NCBI RefSeq assembly: GCF_016019935.1
Contig: NZ_JAECMT010000006.1
Location: 153,367-217,366, forward strand
DNA: 64,000 nt
Direction of reading: 5' to 3'
From: Paenibacillus sp. GSMTC-2017
GTDB taxonomy: Bacteria; Bacillota; Bacilli; Paenibacillales; Paenibacillaceae
Part shown: in pieces, positions 15,216 through 22,970 of the stretch
How positions within the stretch are numbered: the stretch's first letter is position 1
Layout: each line of letters opens with the position of its first letter
Program-made: the position numbers and the translations under genes
The notes under the pieces: model-generated
Database searches by the model: none
Seen by the model: only the letters and a program-made list of their open reading frames with translations
What the model was told of the DNA's origin: nothing

Positions 15216-16553
15216 GTGAAAAAGCAGAAAAGAAACATGAAAAGCATCGTGCTGACCGTAATGAGTCTTGCATTAATTTTGGTGGGAGTAGCTGGTTGCT
15301 CGAATCCTAACAATGGTTCGACGGCAAACAATGGGGCGAATGCATCTACTGCGCCGACAGAGAAAACGAAGCTGGAGTTTTATTATGGACTTGGCGGTAA
15401 GCTTGGGGAAACGATGGACAAGCTGATCAAAGACTTCAACAGCAGTAATGAGCAGTATGAAGTTGTGTCGATTGTTCAAGGAAATTACAGCGAGACATTG
15501 CAGGCATTACAAGCGTCACTTGCAGCAGGAGCACCGCCTGCATTAGCTATTAATGGTTACCCTGAATTTATGAAGCTAGCGAAAAACGACGTGCTTTTAC
15601 CATTAGATGACCAAATTAACGAGCCAGCGTACAACAAGGACGATATTCTCCTTTTGGAGCAAGGCAAATACAATGAGGCAACGGTTGGTGTACCAGCGTT
15701 TGTTTCGACTCAAATGATGTATTACAGAAAAGATATTTTTGAAAAGGTTGGTATTGATTACGACTCACTTCAAAACTTCGAGCAATTAGCAGAAGCAGCG
15801 AAAACGATCAAGGAAAAAGAAGGCATCAACGGCTGGTCCGTTATGTGGTACGCGGAGCATATGATCGATTATGCACGTTCAGCGGGCGGCGATATTGCAA
15901 GCGCTGATGGCAAGACGATTACGATTGATTCCGAGGAATGGATTTACGCATGGGATCTAATTCGTAAATCGATTCATGAAGATAAGACGATGGAAACGGT
16001 ATATGGCGGCAATGGCTGGGAATGGTGGTACAAAACGATCGACAATGTTATGAACGGTAAGTCCGCAGGATATACAGGCTCATCTGGCGATGGCGGTGAC
16101 TTGGATTTCACTAAAGTAGCAACCGGCATGCAAAAAGGGTTTAACGGAAGTAAGCCAAGACCTGTAGCTGTTTCTGTCATGTTTAATATGTTCAAAGATT
16201 CCTCGAAAGAGCAGCAACAAGGTGCATGGGAGTTTGTGAAGTTCTTCTCAGAAGCGAAGCAAACTGCTTATTGGGCTGTAGAAACAGGGTACATTCCGAT
16301 TCGCAACAGTGCGGTTGAGACTGATATTTTCCAAAACCAATTAAAAGTTAATCCTTATTTATCAGTACCTTTGGAGCAAGTAAAGGCTAACGGAATCGCA
16401 CCTTATATCGATCCAACAGGCGGTAAAATTTATGCGGAAATCGAGCTGGCGAAGGACAAAGTGCTTGTGCAAAATATGCCTGCTGCGCAAGCACTGAAGG
16501 AAGCAAAAGAAAAAGCACAAAAAGAGCTTGATGACGTTTTGAACAAAAAATAA
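15216..16553 (+). CDS. Extracellular solute-binding lipoprotein of the phospho-compound importer
   Basis: 445 residues, AGGAGG upstream. A lipoprotein signal with lipobox VGVAGC (Cys28) anchors it to the outer face of the membrane, followed by an Asn/Ser/Thr/Ala linker. The fold is family 1 (MalE/UgpB-like): LEFYYGLGGKLGETMDKLIKDF, then ASLAAGAPPALAINGYPEF and a Trp-rich ligand cleft (NGWEWWYKTID). Similarity of layout to UgpB (GLGGKxGE opening region) agrees with a glycerol-phosphate or phosphonate ligand. Ligand identity is not evident from sequence. Confidence 0.88.
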   Translation: MKKQKRNMKSIVLTVMSLALILVGVAGCSNPNNGSTANNGANASTAPTEKTKLEFYYGLGGKLGETMDKLIKDFNSSNEQYEVVSIVQGNYSETLQALQASLAAGAPPALAINGYPEFMKLAKNDVLLPLDDQINEPAYNKDDILLLEQGKYNEATVGVPAFVSTQMMYYRKDIFEKVGIDYDSLQNFEQLAEAAKTIKEKEGINGWSVMWYAEHMIDYARSAGGDIASADGKTITIDSEEWIYAWDLIRKSIHEDKTMETVYGGNGWEWWYKTIDNVMNGKSAGYTGSSGDGGDLDFTKVATGMQKGFNGSKPRPVAVSVMFNMFKDSSKEQQQGAWEFVKFFSEAKQTAYWAVETGYIPIRNSAVETDIFQNQLKVNPYLSVPLEQVKANGIAPYIDPTGGKIYAEIELAKDKVLVQNMPAAQALKEAKEKAQKELDDVLNKK

Positions 16554-16576
16554 TGACAACTAGGGAGAGATGACAG

Positions 16577-17311
16577 ATGAAAAACGGAATTGAACTAGCG
16601 ATATTTGATCTAGCAGGAACACTAGTAGAGGATAACAATGGAGTTAGAGACTGTCTTTATCAAGCGGCAGTTGATTTTGGCCTTGAGGTTACGAGAGATG
16701 AAATCAGTACACATATGGGAACAAATAAAATTCATCTCTATCAATATTTGATTGCTAGATCGAAGGGCAACATGATTGACTTTAAAAATTTCGAAATCGA
16801 AATCGATAACGAGACGCTTGATGAAGCGATCAAGCTCTACGACAAATATACGGAGTACATGATTGCTTATTATATGGAAAATTGTCGTGAAATTGAAGGC
16901 GCTACGGAGACGCTGAGATGGTGCAAGGACAATGGTATTAAAGTAGCAACGGGAACTGGTTTCCACCGGGAAATTAATGGAGTCATTATGGACAAGCTCG
17001 GTTGGGTTAGGGATGGATTAATTGATTATGCAGTAGATTTGGACATGGTTCCAGAGGGAAAAGGACGCCCGGCACCATTCATGGTGTTTAAAGCAATGGA
17101 ATATTTAAATGTACAAAATGTTAAGCACGTAATCAAAATCGGTGACACACCTGCCGACATGCTCGAAGGTTATAATGCGGGCTGTAAAGCAATCATCGGT
17201 GTAACGCAAGGATCAACGCCAATTGAAGTATGGGGCAAATATTATCATACTCACGTTATTCACACTGTTAAGGAACTGCCTGAACTTATTATGTCGGGCA
17301 AGATTGTATAA
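16577..17311 (+). CDS. Phosphonatase-type HAD hydrolase (PhnX-like)
   Basis: 244 residues. Motif I is FDLAGT: nucleophile D11 with alanine (A13) where most HAD phosphatases have a second Asp. This Asp-x-Ala form is typical of phosphonoacetaldehyde hydrolase. The cap has HMGTNKIHLYQYL, in which K51 aligns with the Schiff-base lysine of phosphonatase (MGxxKxxH). The distal part GRPAPFMVFKAMEYLNV and IKIGDTPADMLEGYNAGC is also phosphonatase-like. Predicted reaction: C-P bond cleavage of a phosphono-aldehyde or related substrate via an imine. The related PhnX-like family of unknown substrate is the main alternative. GGGAGAG precedes the ATG. Confidence 0.82.
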   Translation: MKNGIELAIFDLAGTLVEDNNGVRDCLYQAAVDFGLEVTRDEISTHMGTNKIHLYQYLIARSKGNMIDFKNFEIEIDNETLDEAIKLYDKYTEYMIAYYMENCREIEGATETLRWCKDNGIKVATGTGFHREINGVIMDKLGWVRDGLIDYAVDLDMVPEGKGRPAPFMVFKAMEYLNVQNVKHVIKIGDTPADMLEGYNAGCKAIIGVTQGSTPIEVWGKYYHTHVIHTVKELPELIMSGKIV

Positions 17312-18240
17312 TGGAGCAAATCGAGAAAGTAGCCAGCGTCGGCATCGTTTTACCTAAACTGTACCCGTTTCAGCAGAGGAATCCTGAAGCCATGATTGCA
17401 GGTTTGCTCACTATATTGGAAGACCCTTTTTTTACGGCAGTGGAAGTTTCCTATATTGCTGACAAAGATGCTAGAGAACTTGCCAAATCGTATATGGAGT
17501 ACAGCGGTGTAGAGATTTTATTTAACGGTGGGGACGCATTCCGAGAATTGAATATCAATCTAAGTGCTCTAGACCCAGTTATTAGAAATCAGTCTATAGA
17601 GCAGTGTTACATGCTAATCGATCAATGTTACGAAATGAATGCGAAGGTCATGCATATCGTTACTGGCAAGTATGAGGGTGAGGACGTAAAGCAACAAGGG
17701 ATTATCGTGTTTATGGATTCGGTTATCCAGCTTTGCAAATATGCAAAGAAAAAAGCTCATACGTATGAACTTTGTATATCCCTCGAAATTGGGGATCGTC
17801 ATATGGATCGCCGCTACTTGCTCGGGCCGACCCATGAGGCGGTTAACGTAGCTCGTATTATTGGTAGTGAATTTGATAACTTTGGTTTGCTGCTTGATCA
17901 AAGCCACCTTCCTCTTATGGGAGAAGATCCGAAAAAGTCGCTGTGGCTGGCAAAAGATTATTTGACCCATATTCACATCGGCAACTGTTATATGAAGGAT
18001 AGAGAAGCCAGTTATTTTGGCGATAAACATATTCCATTTGGAATTAAAGATTCCGAAGTAGGTGTAGCGGAGCTGACCAGCTTCATCCGAACGCTGAATG
18101 AAATCCAATTTTTCGAAAGTCCGAAGCCAACTCGGAGGCCAGTAATCACCTTTGAGGTAGGTCGTCTTGGCTTTGAATCTCCAAGTCTAGTTATCGCTAA
18201 CATTAAACGAACGTTCGCTGAAGCTTGGGCACGTGCATAA
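17311..18240 (+). CDS. Sugar-phosphate isomerase/epimerase-like TIM-barrel protein
   Basis: 309 residues; ATG overlaps the previous stop by one base (TAATG). Strand-loop ends carry a plausible metal set: SLEIGDR, LLDQSH, THIHIGN, GDKHIPFG and TFEVG, as in the xylose-isomerase-like (AP endonuclease 2) superfamily. There is no signal peptide. Members isomerise, epimerise or dehydrate small sugars and polyols, using a divalent metal. In this operon it probably processes the carbon skeleton left after phosphonate or phosphoester cleavage. The exact reaction cannot be assigned. Confidence 0.78.
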   Translation: MEQIEKVASVGIVLPKLYPFQQRNPEAMIAGLLTILEDPFFTAVEVSYIADKDARELAKSYMEYSGVEILFNGGDAFRELNINLSALDPVIRNQSIEQCYMLIDQCYEMNAKVMHIVTGKYEGEDVKQQGIIVFMDSVIQLCKYAKKKAHTYELCISLEIGDRHMDRRYLLGPTHEAVNVARIIGSEFDNFGLLLDQSHLPLMGEDPKKSLWLAKDYLTHIHIGNCYMKDREASYFGDKHIPFGIKDSEVGVAELTSFIRTLNEIQFFESPKPTRRPVITFEVGRLGFESPSLVIANIKRTFAEAWARA

Positions 18241-18271
18241 TAATAATCTAGCAGCAGGAGTTGAGACATAG

Positions 18272-19210
18272 ATGAACGTTTTAATTACGGGTTACTTTAA
18301 CGAAACTTCTAAGGAAAGAGTGACAGGAGCTTTTCCTGAAAGCTGGACAATTGCAATTGTGGAGCCTCAACATATTGACGCGTTCATCGGCGAGGCGGAC
18401 GTGTTAATTCCAGAGCATATTCAAGTGGATGATGTTTTGCTTGGGAAAGCGCATCGGCTCAAATTTGTTCAGACGGGTGCAGGTTATGACAACGTGGATA
18501 TTGAAGCATGTACGGCAAGGGGAGTTTGGGTTAGTAATGCCGCAGGCGTAAATGCCAACGCGGTAGCGGAGCATATTATGGCGTTTGTTCTGAGCTACTA
18601 TAAGAACATTCCATTTCTCGATGGTGCTCTTAAGGACGGGGCAGATGAAACGCAGCTGGATTACGCCGGTGGTGAGCTGTTAGGGAAAACAATTGGAACA
18701 ATTGGTTTCGGCGCCATTGGCTCCAGAGTTGCGGAGCTTGCAAGAGCATTTAAGATGAACGTACTTGCGTATGACACAAACAAAAACATTAAGAGTGATG
18801 ATGTTGAGTTAGTCGACTTGGACACGCTGATTGCTAACTCTGATGTGATTGCGATTAACATATTTTTGAATGAGTCTACTAGAAATATGGTGGATAAGGC
18901 TTTCCTTAGAAAAATGAAAAAGAATGCGCTGCTAGTGAACACGGCAAGAGGTCCTCTTGTATCTGAAGTGGATTTAATCGATGCGCTCAAAAACAACGTT
19001 ATCGGCGGCGCATGTTTGGACGTATTTACGGTGGAGCCATTAAGTGAGGACAGTGAGCTGAGAAGGTTAAGTAATGTCATATTAACTCCGCATACAGCGG
19101 GTATGCCGGATGGTTATAAGTTCCATGAAACGAGATATCGCTTCTTCGTAGACAATATTAGTAGGGTTGGGCGTGATGATAAGCCGCTTAATTGCTTGAA
19201 CAAAGTCTGA
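18272..19210 (+). CDS. D-isomer-specific 2-hydroxyacid dehydrogenase
   Basis: 312 residues. NAD-binding motif GTIGFGAIGSR with an acidic residue at the end of the second strand (AYDTNK), catalytic Arg in NTARGPLV, Glu in VFTVEPLSE and His in LTPHTAGMP. The order and spacing fit D-3-phosphoglycerate/glyoxylate-type dehydrogenases without a C-terminal ACT domain. Predicted role: NAD(P)-dependent oxidation or reduction of a 2-hydroxy/2-keto acid intermediate in the pathway. Last gene of the operon, followed by a terminator. Confidence 0.88.
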   Translation: MNVLITGYFNETSKERVTGAFPESWTIAIVEPQHIDAFIGEADVLIPEHIQVDDVLLGKAHRLKFVQTGAGYDNVDIEACTARGVWVSNAAGVNANAVAEHIMAFVLSYYKNIPFLDGALKDGADETQLDYAGGELLGKTIGTIGFGAIGSRVAELARAFKMNVLAYDTNKNIKSDDVELVDLDTLIANSDVIAINIFLNESTRNMVDKAFLRKMKKNALLVNTARGPLVSEVDLIDALKNNVIGGACLDVFTVEPLSEDSELRRLSNVILTPHTAGMPDGYKFHETRYRFFVDNISRVGRDDKPLNCLNKV

Positions 19211-19266
19211 TCGTTAATGATGTAAATGATATGGCAAAAATGAAGTGACATGCGAAATAGATGTAC

Positions 19267-19313
19267 AAAAGGGATGGATCAACGGTCATTATGACCTGAG
19301 ATCGATCCTTTTC
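19267..19313 (+). terminator. Terminator of the phospho-compound operon
   Basis: AAAAGGGATGGATC pairs imperfectly with GATCGATCCTTTT, with an inner GGTCA/TGACC stem, followed by CTTATATA. Confidence 0.6.
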
Positions 19314-19387
19314 TTATATAATAGTAATAATTTATTGTAGAGTACGCACATTTGTGTCATATATATAACAAAAGGAGAGTGTAACTT

Positions 19388-19753
19388 GTGAGCGAAACTT
19401 GTGTACCGACTGGCGTGGGACCAAAAGATACTGGCTTTGGATACACGTTGTCCCTAATTGGCGGCAAATACAAAATGATCATCCTCTATTGGCTGTCTGA
19501 AAATAAAGTTATGCGGCATAATGAGTTAAAGCGGAGTATTGGCTCCATTTCTTTTAAAACATTAAGTATTATGTTAAAAGAGCTAGAATCAGACGGCCTT
19601 ATTATACGCGAGGAATTTCCCCAAGTACCTCCCAAGGTTGAATATTCCTTATCGGAACGTGGTCTTTCTCTCATTCCAGTGTTGCATATGATGTGTGAGT
19701 GGGGCGAGCAAAATAGTGTGCCAACGCCGGAGGTCGTAAGGGTGAATGTCTAG
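19388..19753 (+). CDS. HxlR-family transcriptional regulator
   Basis: 121 residues from GTG 19388 with AAAGGAGAG upstream. Winged-helix HxlR signature: LIGGKYKMIILYWL, RHNELKRSIGSISFKTLSIMLKELESDGLI and VEYSLSERGLSL. There is a cysteine near the N-terminus (C5), and HxlR proteins such as YodB and HypR sense electrophiles or disulfide stress through an N-terminal Cys. The nearby quinone-reductase-like gene (20347-20877), whose promoter overlaps an inverted repeat, is the likely target (inference). Confidence 0.88.
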   Translation: MSETCVPTGVGPKDTGFGYTLSLIGGKYKMIILYWLSENKVMRHNELKRSIGSISFKTLSIMLKELESDGLIIREEFPQVPPKVEYSLSERGLSLIPVLHMMCEWGEQNSVPTPEVVRVNV

Positions 19754-19800
19754 AACTACATCCATTTTCAGTTATTGATCGATGTTTTTAGATCTCAATC

Positions 19801-19846
19801 GAGCGGCAGCCCTAGACGGAAAAATAAAGGTTTAGGACTGCCGCTC
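19801..19846. terminator. Bidirectional terminator
   Basis: GAGCGGCAG..CCTAGA pairs with TTTAGG..CTGCCGCTC. It lies between the converging HxlR-type gene and the secreted-protein gene at 19874, with AT-rich tails on both sides. Confidence 0.75.
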
Positions 19847-19873
19847 TAATTTTAAGTACCAGCTTGTCTGTAA

Positions 19874-20251
19874 TTAGTCGTGATAAATAAAGTTAGAAGG
19901 CAGATTTGTATAAGTTGTTTTTTTAATGAAAAGTTCAGCTTGATTGCCACCGTCGACAAATCCGCTAACATTAAATACTTTATGTTGACCAGCGCAGAGA
20001 GTAGCCGTTCCAACTTTATCGTTTGGATCAAAAGGATCATATTCCCAGAGCTCAATTTTTACGCATCTAGTATTGTAAGGATCAGCTGTTACCTTCCAAT
20101 TGCCTCCGCCAGAGTTCCAGACATCTCCAACTGTGTAAACCGTTTCTTCACCAATATAATCCCATTGTCCTGGTGCGGCTGATGCAGGAACTGCAGCAGA
20201 CAGGGCAAAAAGAAATGTCACTGGCAAAATAAATTTTTTGAATCTGTTCAT
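19874..20251 (-). CDS. Small secreted protein of unknown function
   Basis: 125 residues with a strong ribosome site (GGAAGGGGGTG). Clear signal peptide (1-26, cleavage after ASA in VPASAAPGQW). The mature domain of about 99 residues is beta-rich, with Trp/Gly-rich strands (GDVWNSGGGNWKVTADP), an acidic EYDPFDPNDKVG loop that could bind calcium, and two Cys (in NTRCVK and ATLCAG) that may pair. I do not recognise the family; a small extracellular beta-sandwich is likely. Single-gene unit. Confidence 0.75.
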   Translation of the reverse strand: MNRFKKFILPVTFLFALSAAVPASAAPGQWDYIGEETVYTVGDVWNSGGGNWKVTADPYNTRCVKIELWEYDPFDPNDKVGTATLCAGQHKVFNVSGFVDGGNQAELFIKKTTYTNLPSNFIYHD

Positions 20252-20346
20252 AATTACACCCCCTTCCTTTATAGGGTATTTTAAGTCATATTATAAGTAT
20301 TTGTAAGAGTCGATTCTCCTAATTAAATAATTGTAATTGCCGCTTT

Positions 20347-20877
20347 TTACAGATGATCTACAAAGTTTAAATAGTCTTGCACACTGTTTTCTAACTCGCT
20401 TTCGGAAGTCCCACTTTCTGCACCATACAATGCAAAGAACGAACGATAATCGGCGTTGCAATATAGGAAGGTAGTTTCGAAAGGGGACAATAGTTGCTCT
20501 AGCGTATAACGATATTTTCCCTCTTCGGTATAATCCTCTTTTTTAATTCCGGCAGATACTGCCAAAGCAGCTTTGCGCCCTTTTAATTTATCGCCACCAT
20601 TTGAACCATACGCCCAGCCATAAGTGAAAACATCATCAAGCCATTTTTTAAGAAGTGGCGGGCAATTAAACCAATAGAAAGGGAATTGGAGAACGAGATT
20701 ACTGTGTGATTCGATAAGCTGCTGTTCTTTTATCACATCAATGTTGCCGTCAGGGTAAGCCTTGTGCAATTCATGCACCGTATACTTTTCGGGAAATTTC
20801 TTCAGTTCATCTACCCATCGCTTATTGATGAGTGATGTTTCTATATTGGGATGCGTTACGATAATAAGAGTTTTCAA
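20347..20877 (-). CDS. Flavodoxin-fold NAD(P)H oxidoreductase (MdaB/KefF-like)
   Basis: 176 residues. TLIIVTHPNIETSLINKRW is the FMN/FAD phosphate-binding start, NLVLQFPFYWFNCPPLLKKW is the flavin isoalloxazine loop, and LKGRKAALAVSAG follows; all typical of the NAD(P)H:quinone oxidoreductase family (YwrO, KefF, MdaB). Role: two-electron reduction of quinones or electrophiles in the cytoplasm. A promoter with an overlapping inverted repeat lies upstream and an HxlR regulator lies 0.6 kb downstream on the other strand, suggesting induction by quinone or electrophile stress. Confidence 0.87.
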   Translation of the reverse strand: MKTLIIVTHPNIETSLINKRWVDELKKFPEKYTVHELHKAYPDGNIDVIKEQQLIESHSNLVLQFPFYWFNCPPLLKKWLDDVFTYGWAYGSNGGDKLKGRKAALAVSAGIKKEDYTEEGKYRYTLEQLLSPFETTFLYCNADYRSFFALYGAESGTSESELENSVQDYLNFVDHL

Positions 20878-20910
20878 ATTGTATTCCTCCCCAAATATTA
20901 TTATTTCTTG

Positions 20911-20939
20911 AGTATAAAGTGTGAACTGAAAATATGTAA
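20911..20939 (-). promoter_or_regulatory. Promoter of the quinone-reductase-like gene
   Basis: On the minus strand TTACAT (20939-20934), 17-nt spacer and TATACT (20916-20911). The start codon follows about 27 nt after the expected transcription start. Confidence 0.55.
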
Positions 20940-20967
20940 GTATGCACTTTTTTTACAGGTGCTTACA
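20935..20967. promoter_or_regulatory. Inverted repeat overlapping the -35 box (operator candidate)
   Basis: TGTAAG..GCAC (20935-20947) mirrors GTGC.TTACA (20959-20967). The left arm overlaps the -35 hexamer, so a bound regulator, most simply the HxlR protein, would block the promoter. Confidence 0.4.
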
Positions 20968-21049
20968 TAAAGGTAAGTATCAACTCACTCATTCCTTTTC
21001 CTACATAACTAAGCGTTCTAGTCAGTCATCCCTTTTACACGCAACTAAA

Positions 21050-21253
21050 TGTAGACTTAAAACAATGTTTGATAATATGGAATAAAGATTGATAATTTTA
21101 TTTCTCATATTTGTCCTATATTACAAAAAACTGTTTTTGTATATTGTTTTCTAATCCGTTTTTATCAAACTTTATTTTAAAATACTTAATCTCCTTAGCG
21201 AAAAACGAAGGGGTTGTAGCTTTAAAATTATCAAACATTATTATAAAGCTACA
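21050..21253. repeat. MITE-like element, copy 1
   Basis: A 204-bp element bounded by imperfect 27-bp terminal inverted repeats starting TGTAG and ending CTACA (23 of 27 positions match), including a perfect 13-bp core AATGTTTGATAAT. A second copy, same orientation, lies at 22742-22917. Copy 1 has an extra 26-28 bp near its left end. No obvious coding capacity; target-site duplication not clear. Confidence 0.7.
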
Positions 21254-21384
21254 AAATGTGAATATTCCTACTGACAAAAAAATAGATCTCTCTATAGTTT
21301 TAGAGAGACCTAAGTAGTAACATTAAAATGAGACATTTTTCAATGTAATTTTCACTTTTACTTCAAACATGCAGTATTAGTTTA

Positions 21385-21633
21385 TCAGACTTGATTACCT
21401 TTTCTCGCAATTATCGATCCTACAACTAATGATAATAATAGTAGAACATCCAAAATAATGCAAACAAAAAACACAATTCTATTCATGTCTATTAAAAACA
21501 ACAAAATTCCGAATATAATTGTAAGTCCAATATTCTCTTTAGTATATTTTCTAAACTTATGTTCTAAAATCCTTTTAGTTAAAAAAGTTACAATGAAAAT
21601 TAACATTGCAACCATAAGTATTGTAAGAAACAT
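21385..21633 (-). CDS. Small membrane protein, possible immunity partner
   Basis: 82 residues with AGGAGG a few nt before the ATG. Three hydrophobic segments (1-18, about 36-48, 52-75) separated by a basic loop (RILEHKFRKYTK) and a basic C-terminus. Same strand and directly downstream of the toxin-like secreted protein gene, with a perfect palindrome between them. Little sequence likeness to the small protein at 10134, which would fit immunity proteins specific to their own partner (inference). Confidence 0.65.
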   Translation of the reverse strand: MFLTILMVAMLIFIVTFLTKRILEHKFRKYTKENIGLTIIFGILLFLIDMNRIVFFVCIILDVLLLLSLVVGSIIARKGNQV

Positions 21634-21656
21634 GTTGGTTCCTCCTATTCAAATGT

Positions 21657-21694
21657 AAAAGGCATAATAGCAGTCGACTGCTATTATGCCTTTT
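21657..21694 (-). terminator. Perfect 38-bp palindrome, terminator-like
   Basis: AAAAGGCATAATAGCAGT and its exact complement meet at 21675/21676. Ends in A- and T-runs, so it can act as an intrinsic terminator on either strand. On the minus strand it separates the secreted-protein gene from its small membrane partner and may limit read-through. Confidence 0.8.
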
Positions 21695-21726
21695 AACACT
21701 AATTATAATACAGATGTAACTAAAAG

Positions 21727-22521
21727 TTAAGCGTTCGAAACATACATATATGCATCTGCTACATCACTATCACAATCATTAAATCTATTAATAGCAGCAG
21801 TTGCTGCTACAGCTGCAGCTCCTCCTCCTACAACTGCACCTACAACTGTCTGCCATGTAAGAATCAATGTGCCTAATGCGGCATATAACGCTACCATTGC
21901 TTCGTGATATGAGGCATAATTACCTTCAAATGAATCTACAGCAGCTTTTGCATCCTGGAAATAACTACTGGTACGAAGAATTGATTTACCAACATTTTTT
22001 CCAGCCGGACCCATATAATTTCGGGACTGAAACTCTATATCATTGTAAGTACCAAAAGTATATGAGGTCAAATTCTTATTGCTATAATAATGACTTATAG
22101 CTGGTACTCCGCCTGTATCGCTTAATAAGGAAACACGATTTCCTCGATCACTACCGCCGTTTAATAATTTCCCATCTGCGTAAATTTCATTACCTACAAT
22201 ATTATAAATATGTGTTTCTTTTCCATCAGAAAATCTTTCTTGATACTCCTTAATTTGGGCATACTCCGGCGACAATTTGTAATCATTGTTTTCTGTAACC
22301 GTAAACGACGTTTCATCACCTTTCGTAGTGATGGTGGTTAGTGTTTCAGTGTCAACAGTACCAAGGTAGTTACCATCAGAAGTTAAAAGTGTTCTGTGCT
22401 CAGAAGTAGTGAAACTTTCGTTTTTAGTTTGCTGCGAAGAAGCTGCAAAGCTAGAAGGGGCTAAACATGCTACTACTAAAGAAGAAATAACTACATTGGT
22501 TAATATTTTTCTATATTTCAT
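21727..22521 (-). CDS. Secreted protein of unknown function, paralogue of the 9234-10085 gene (toxin-like)
   Basis: 264 residues, GGAGGTG upstream. Signal peptide 1-27 (..APSSFAASS). The mature part shares with the 9234 gene product, in order: a YxxSPEYAxIxEY / YPEYIAEY stretch, Y/I.DG, GGSDRG, HYYS..LTSYTFG, GKNVGKS, SYFQDAK, FEGNYASYH, and a C-terminal hydrophobic region (about 210-246: YAALGTLILTW, VVGAVVGGGAAAVAATAA) with a Gly/Ala zipper typical of membrane insertion. No family is recognised with certainty. With a small membrane protein downstream and mobile-element-like repeats on both sides, a bacteriocin-type toxin is the leading hypothesis. Confidence 0.75.
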   Translation of the reverse strand: MKYRKILTNVVISSLVVACLAPSSFAASSQQTKNESFTTSEHRTLLTSDGNYLGTVDTETLTTITTKGDETSFTVTENNDYKLSPEYAQIKEYQERFSDGKETHIYNIVGNEIYADGKLLNGGSDRGNRVSLLSDTGGVPAISHYYSNKNLTSYTFGTYNDIEFQSRNYMGPAGKNVGKSILRTSSYFQDAKAAVDSFEGNYASYHEAMVALYAALGTLILTWQTVVGAVVGGGAAAVAATAAINRFNDCDSDVADAYMYVSNA

Positions 22522-22571
22522 ACAAACACCTCCATATTTTTTTGAACTTCATAAGAATATCATTATGTAAT

Positions 22572-22600
22572 ATATTAGTAAACATATTTAGTTAAAACAA
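22572..22600 (-). promoter_or_regulatory. Candidate promoter of the second toxin-like gene
   Basis: On the minus strand TTGTTT (22600-22595), 17-nt spacer, TAATAT (22577-22572), about 50 nt before the start codon. The region is very AT-rich, so other placements are possible. Confidence 0.4.
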
Positions 22601-22741
22601 TATTATATACCTAGATAAAGGTAAACTTTATGGTTTAATAGAACTATTCAACAATTTTTACGTGATTTTTCGCACACATTTAAACGATATGTTAAAACAT
22701 GCTTTAACATACTGTGAAATTCTTTTATTGGAAAAGTGAGA

Positions 22742-22917
22742 TGTAGACTTAAAACAATGTTTGATAATTTTTTCTTCATATTTGTCCTATATTACAAAAT
22801 ACTCTTTTTGTTTTCTATTCCGTTTTTATCAAACTTTATTTTAAAACACTTAATCTCCTTAGCGAAAAACGAAGAGGTTGTAGCTTTAAAATTATCAAAC
22901 ATTATTATAAAGCTACA
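22742..22917. repeat. MITE-like element, copy 2
   Basis: 176-bp direct-repeat partner of 21050-21253, with the same TGTAG...CTACA ends and the AATGTTTGATAAT core at both ends (22756-22768 and 22891-22903). The two copies bracket the secreted-protein/membrane-protein pair. The rest of 22522-22970 shows no gene apart from the promoter. Confidence 0.7.
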
Positions 22918-22970
22918 CTAAATGCGCCTACTCAACGTCTTAGAAGAAACTTTAATAAGGCGGTGGAACA

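Noticed and set aside
21111..21317. Frames inside the MITE-like copies (also 22736-22921; and 36-39 codon minus frames in both)
   Set aside because: Differences between the copies change amino acids and shift the ends, with no ribosome sites, so coding is unlikely.
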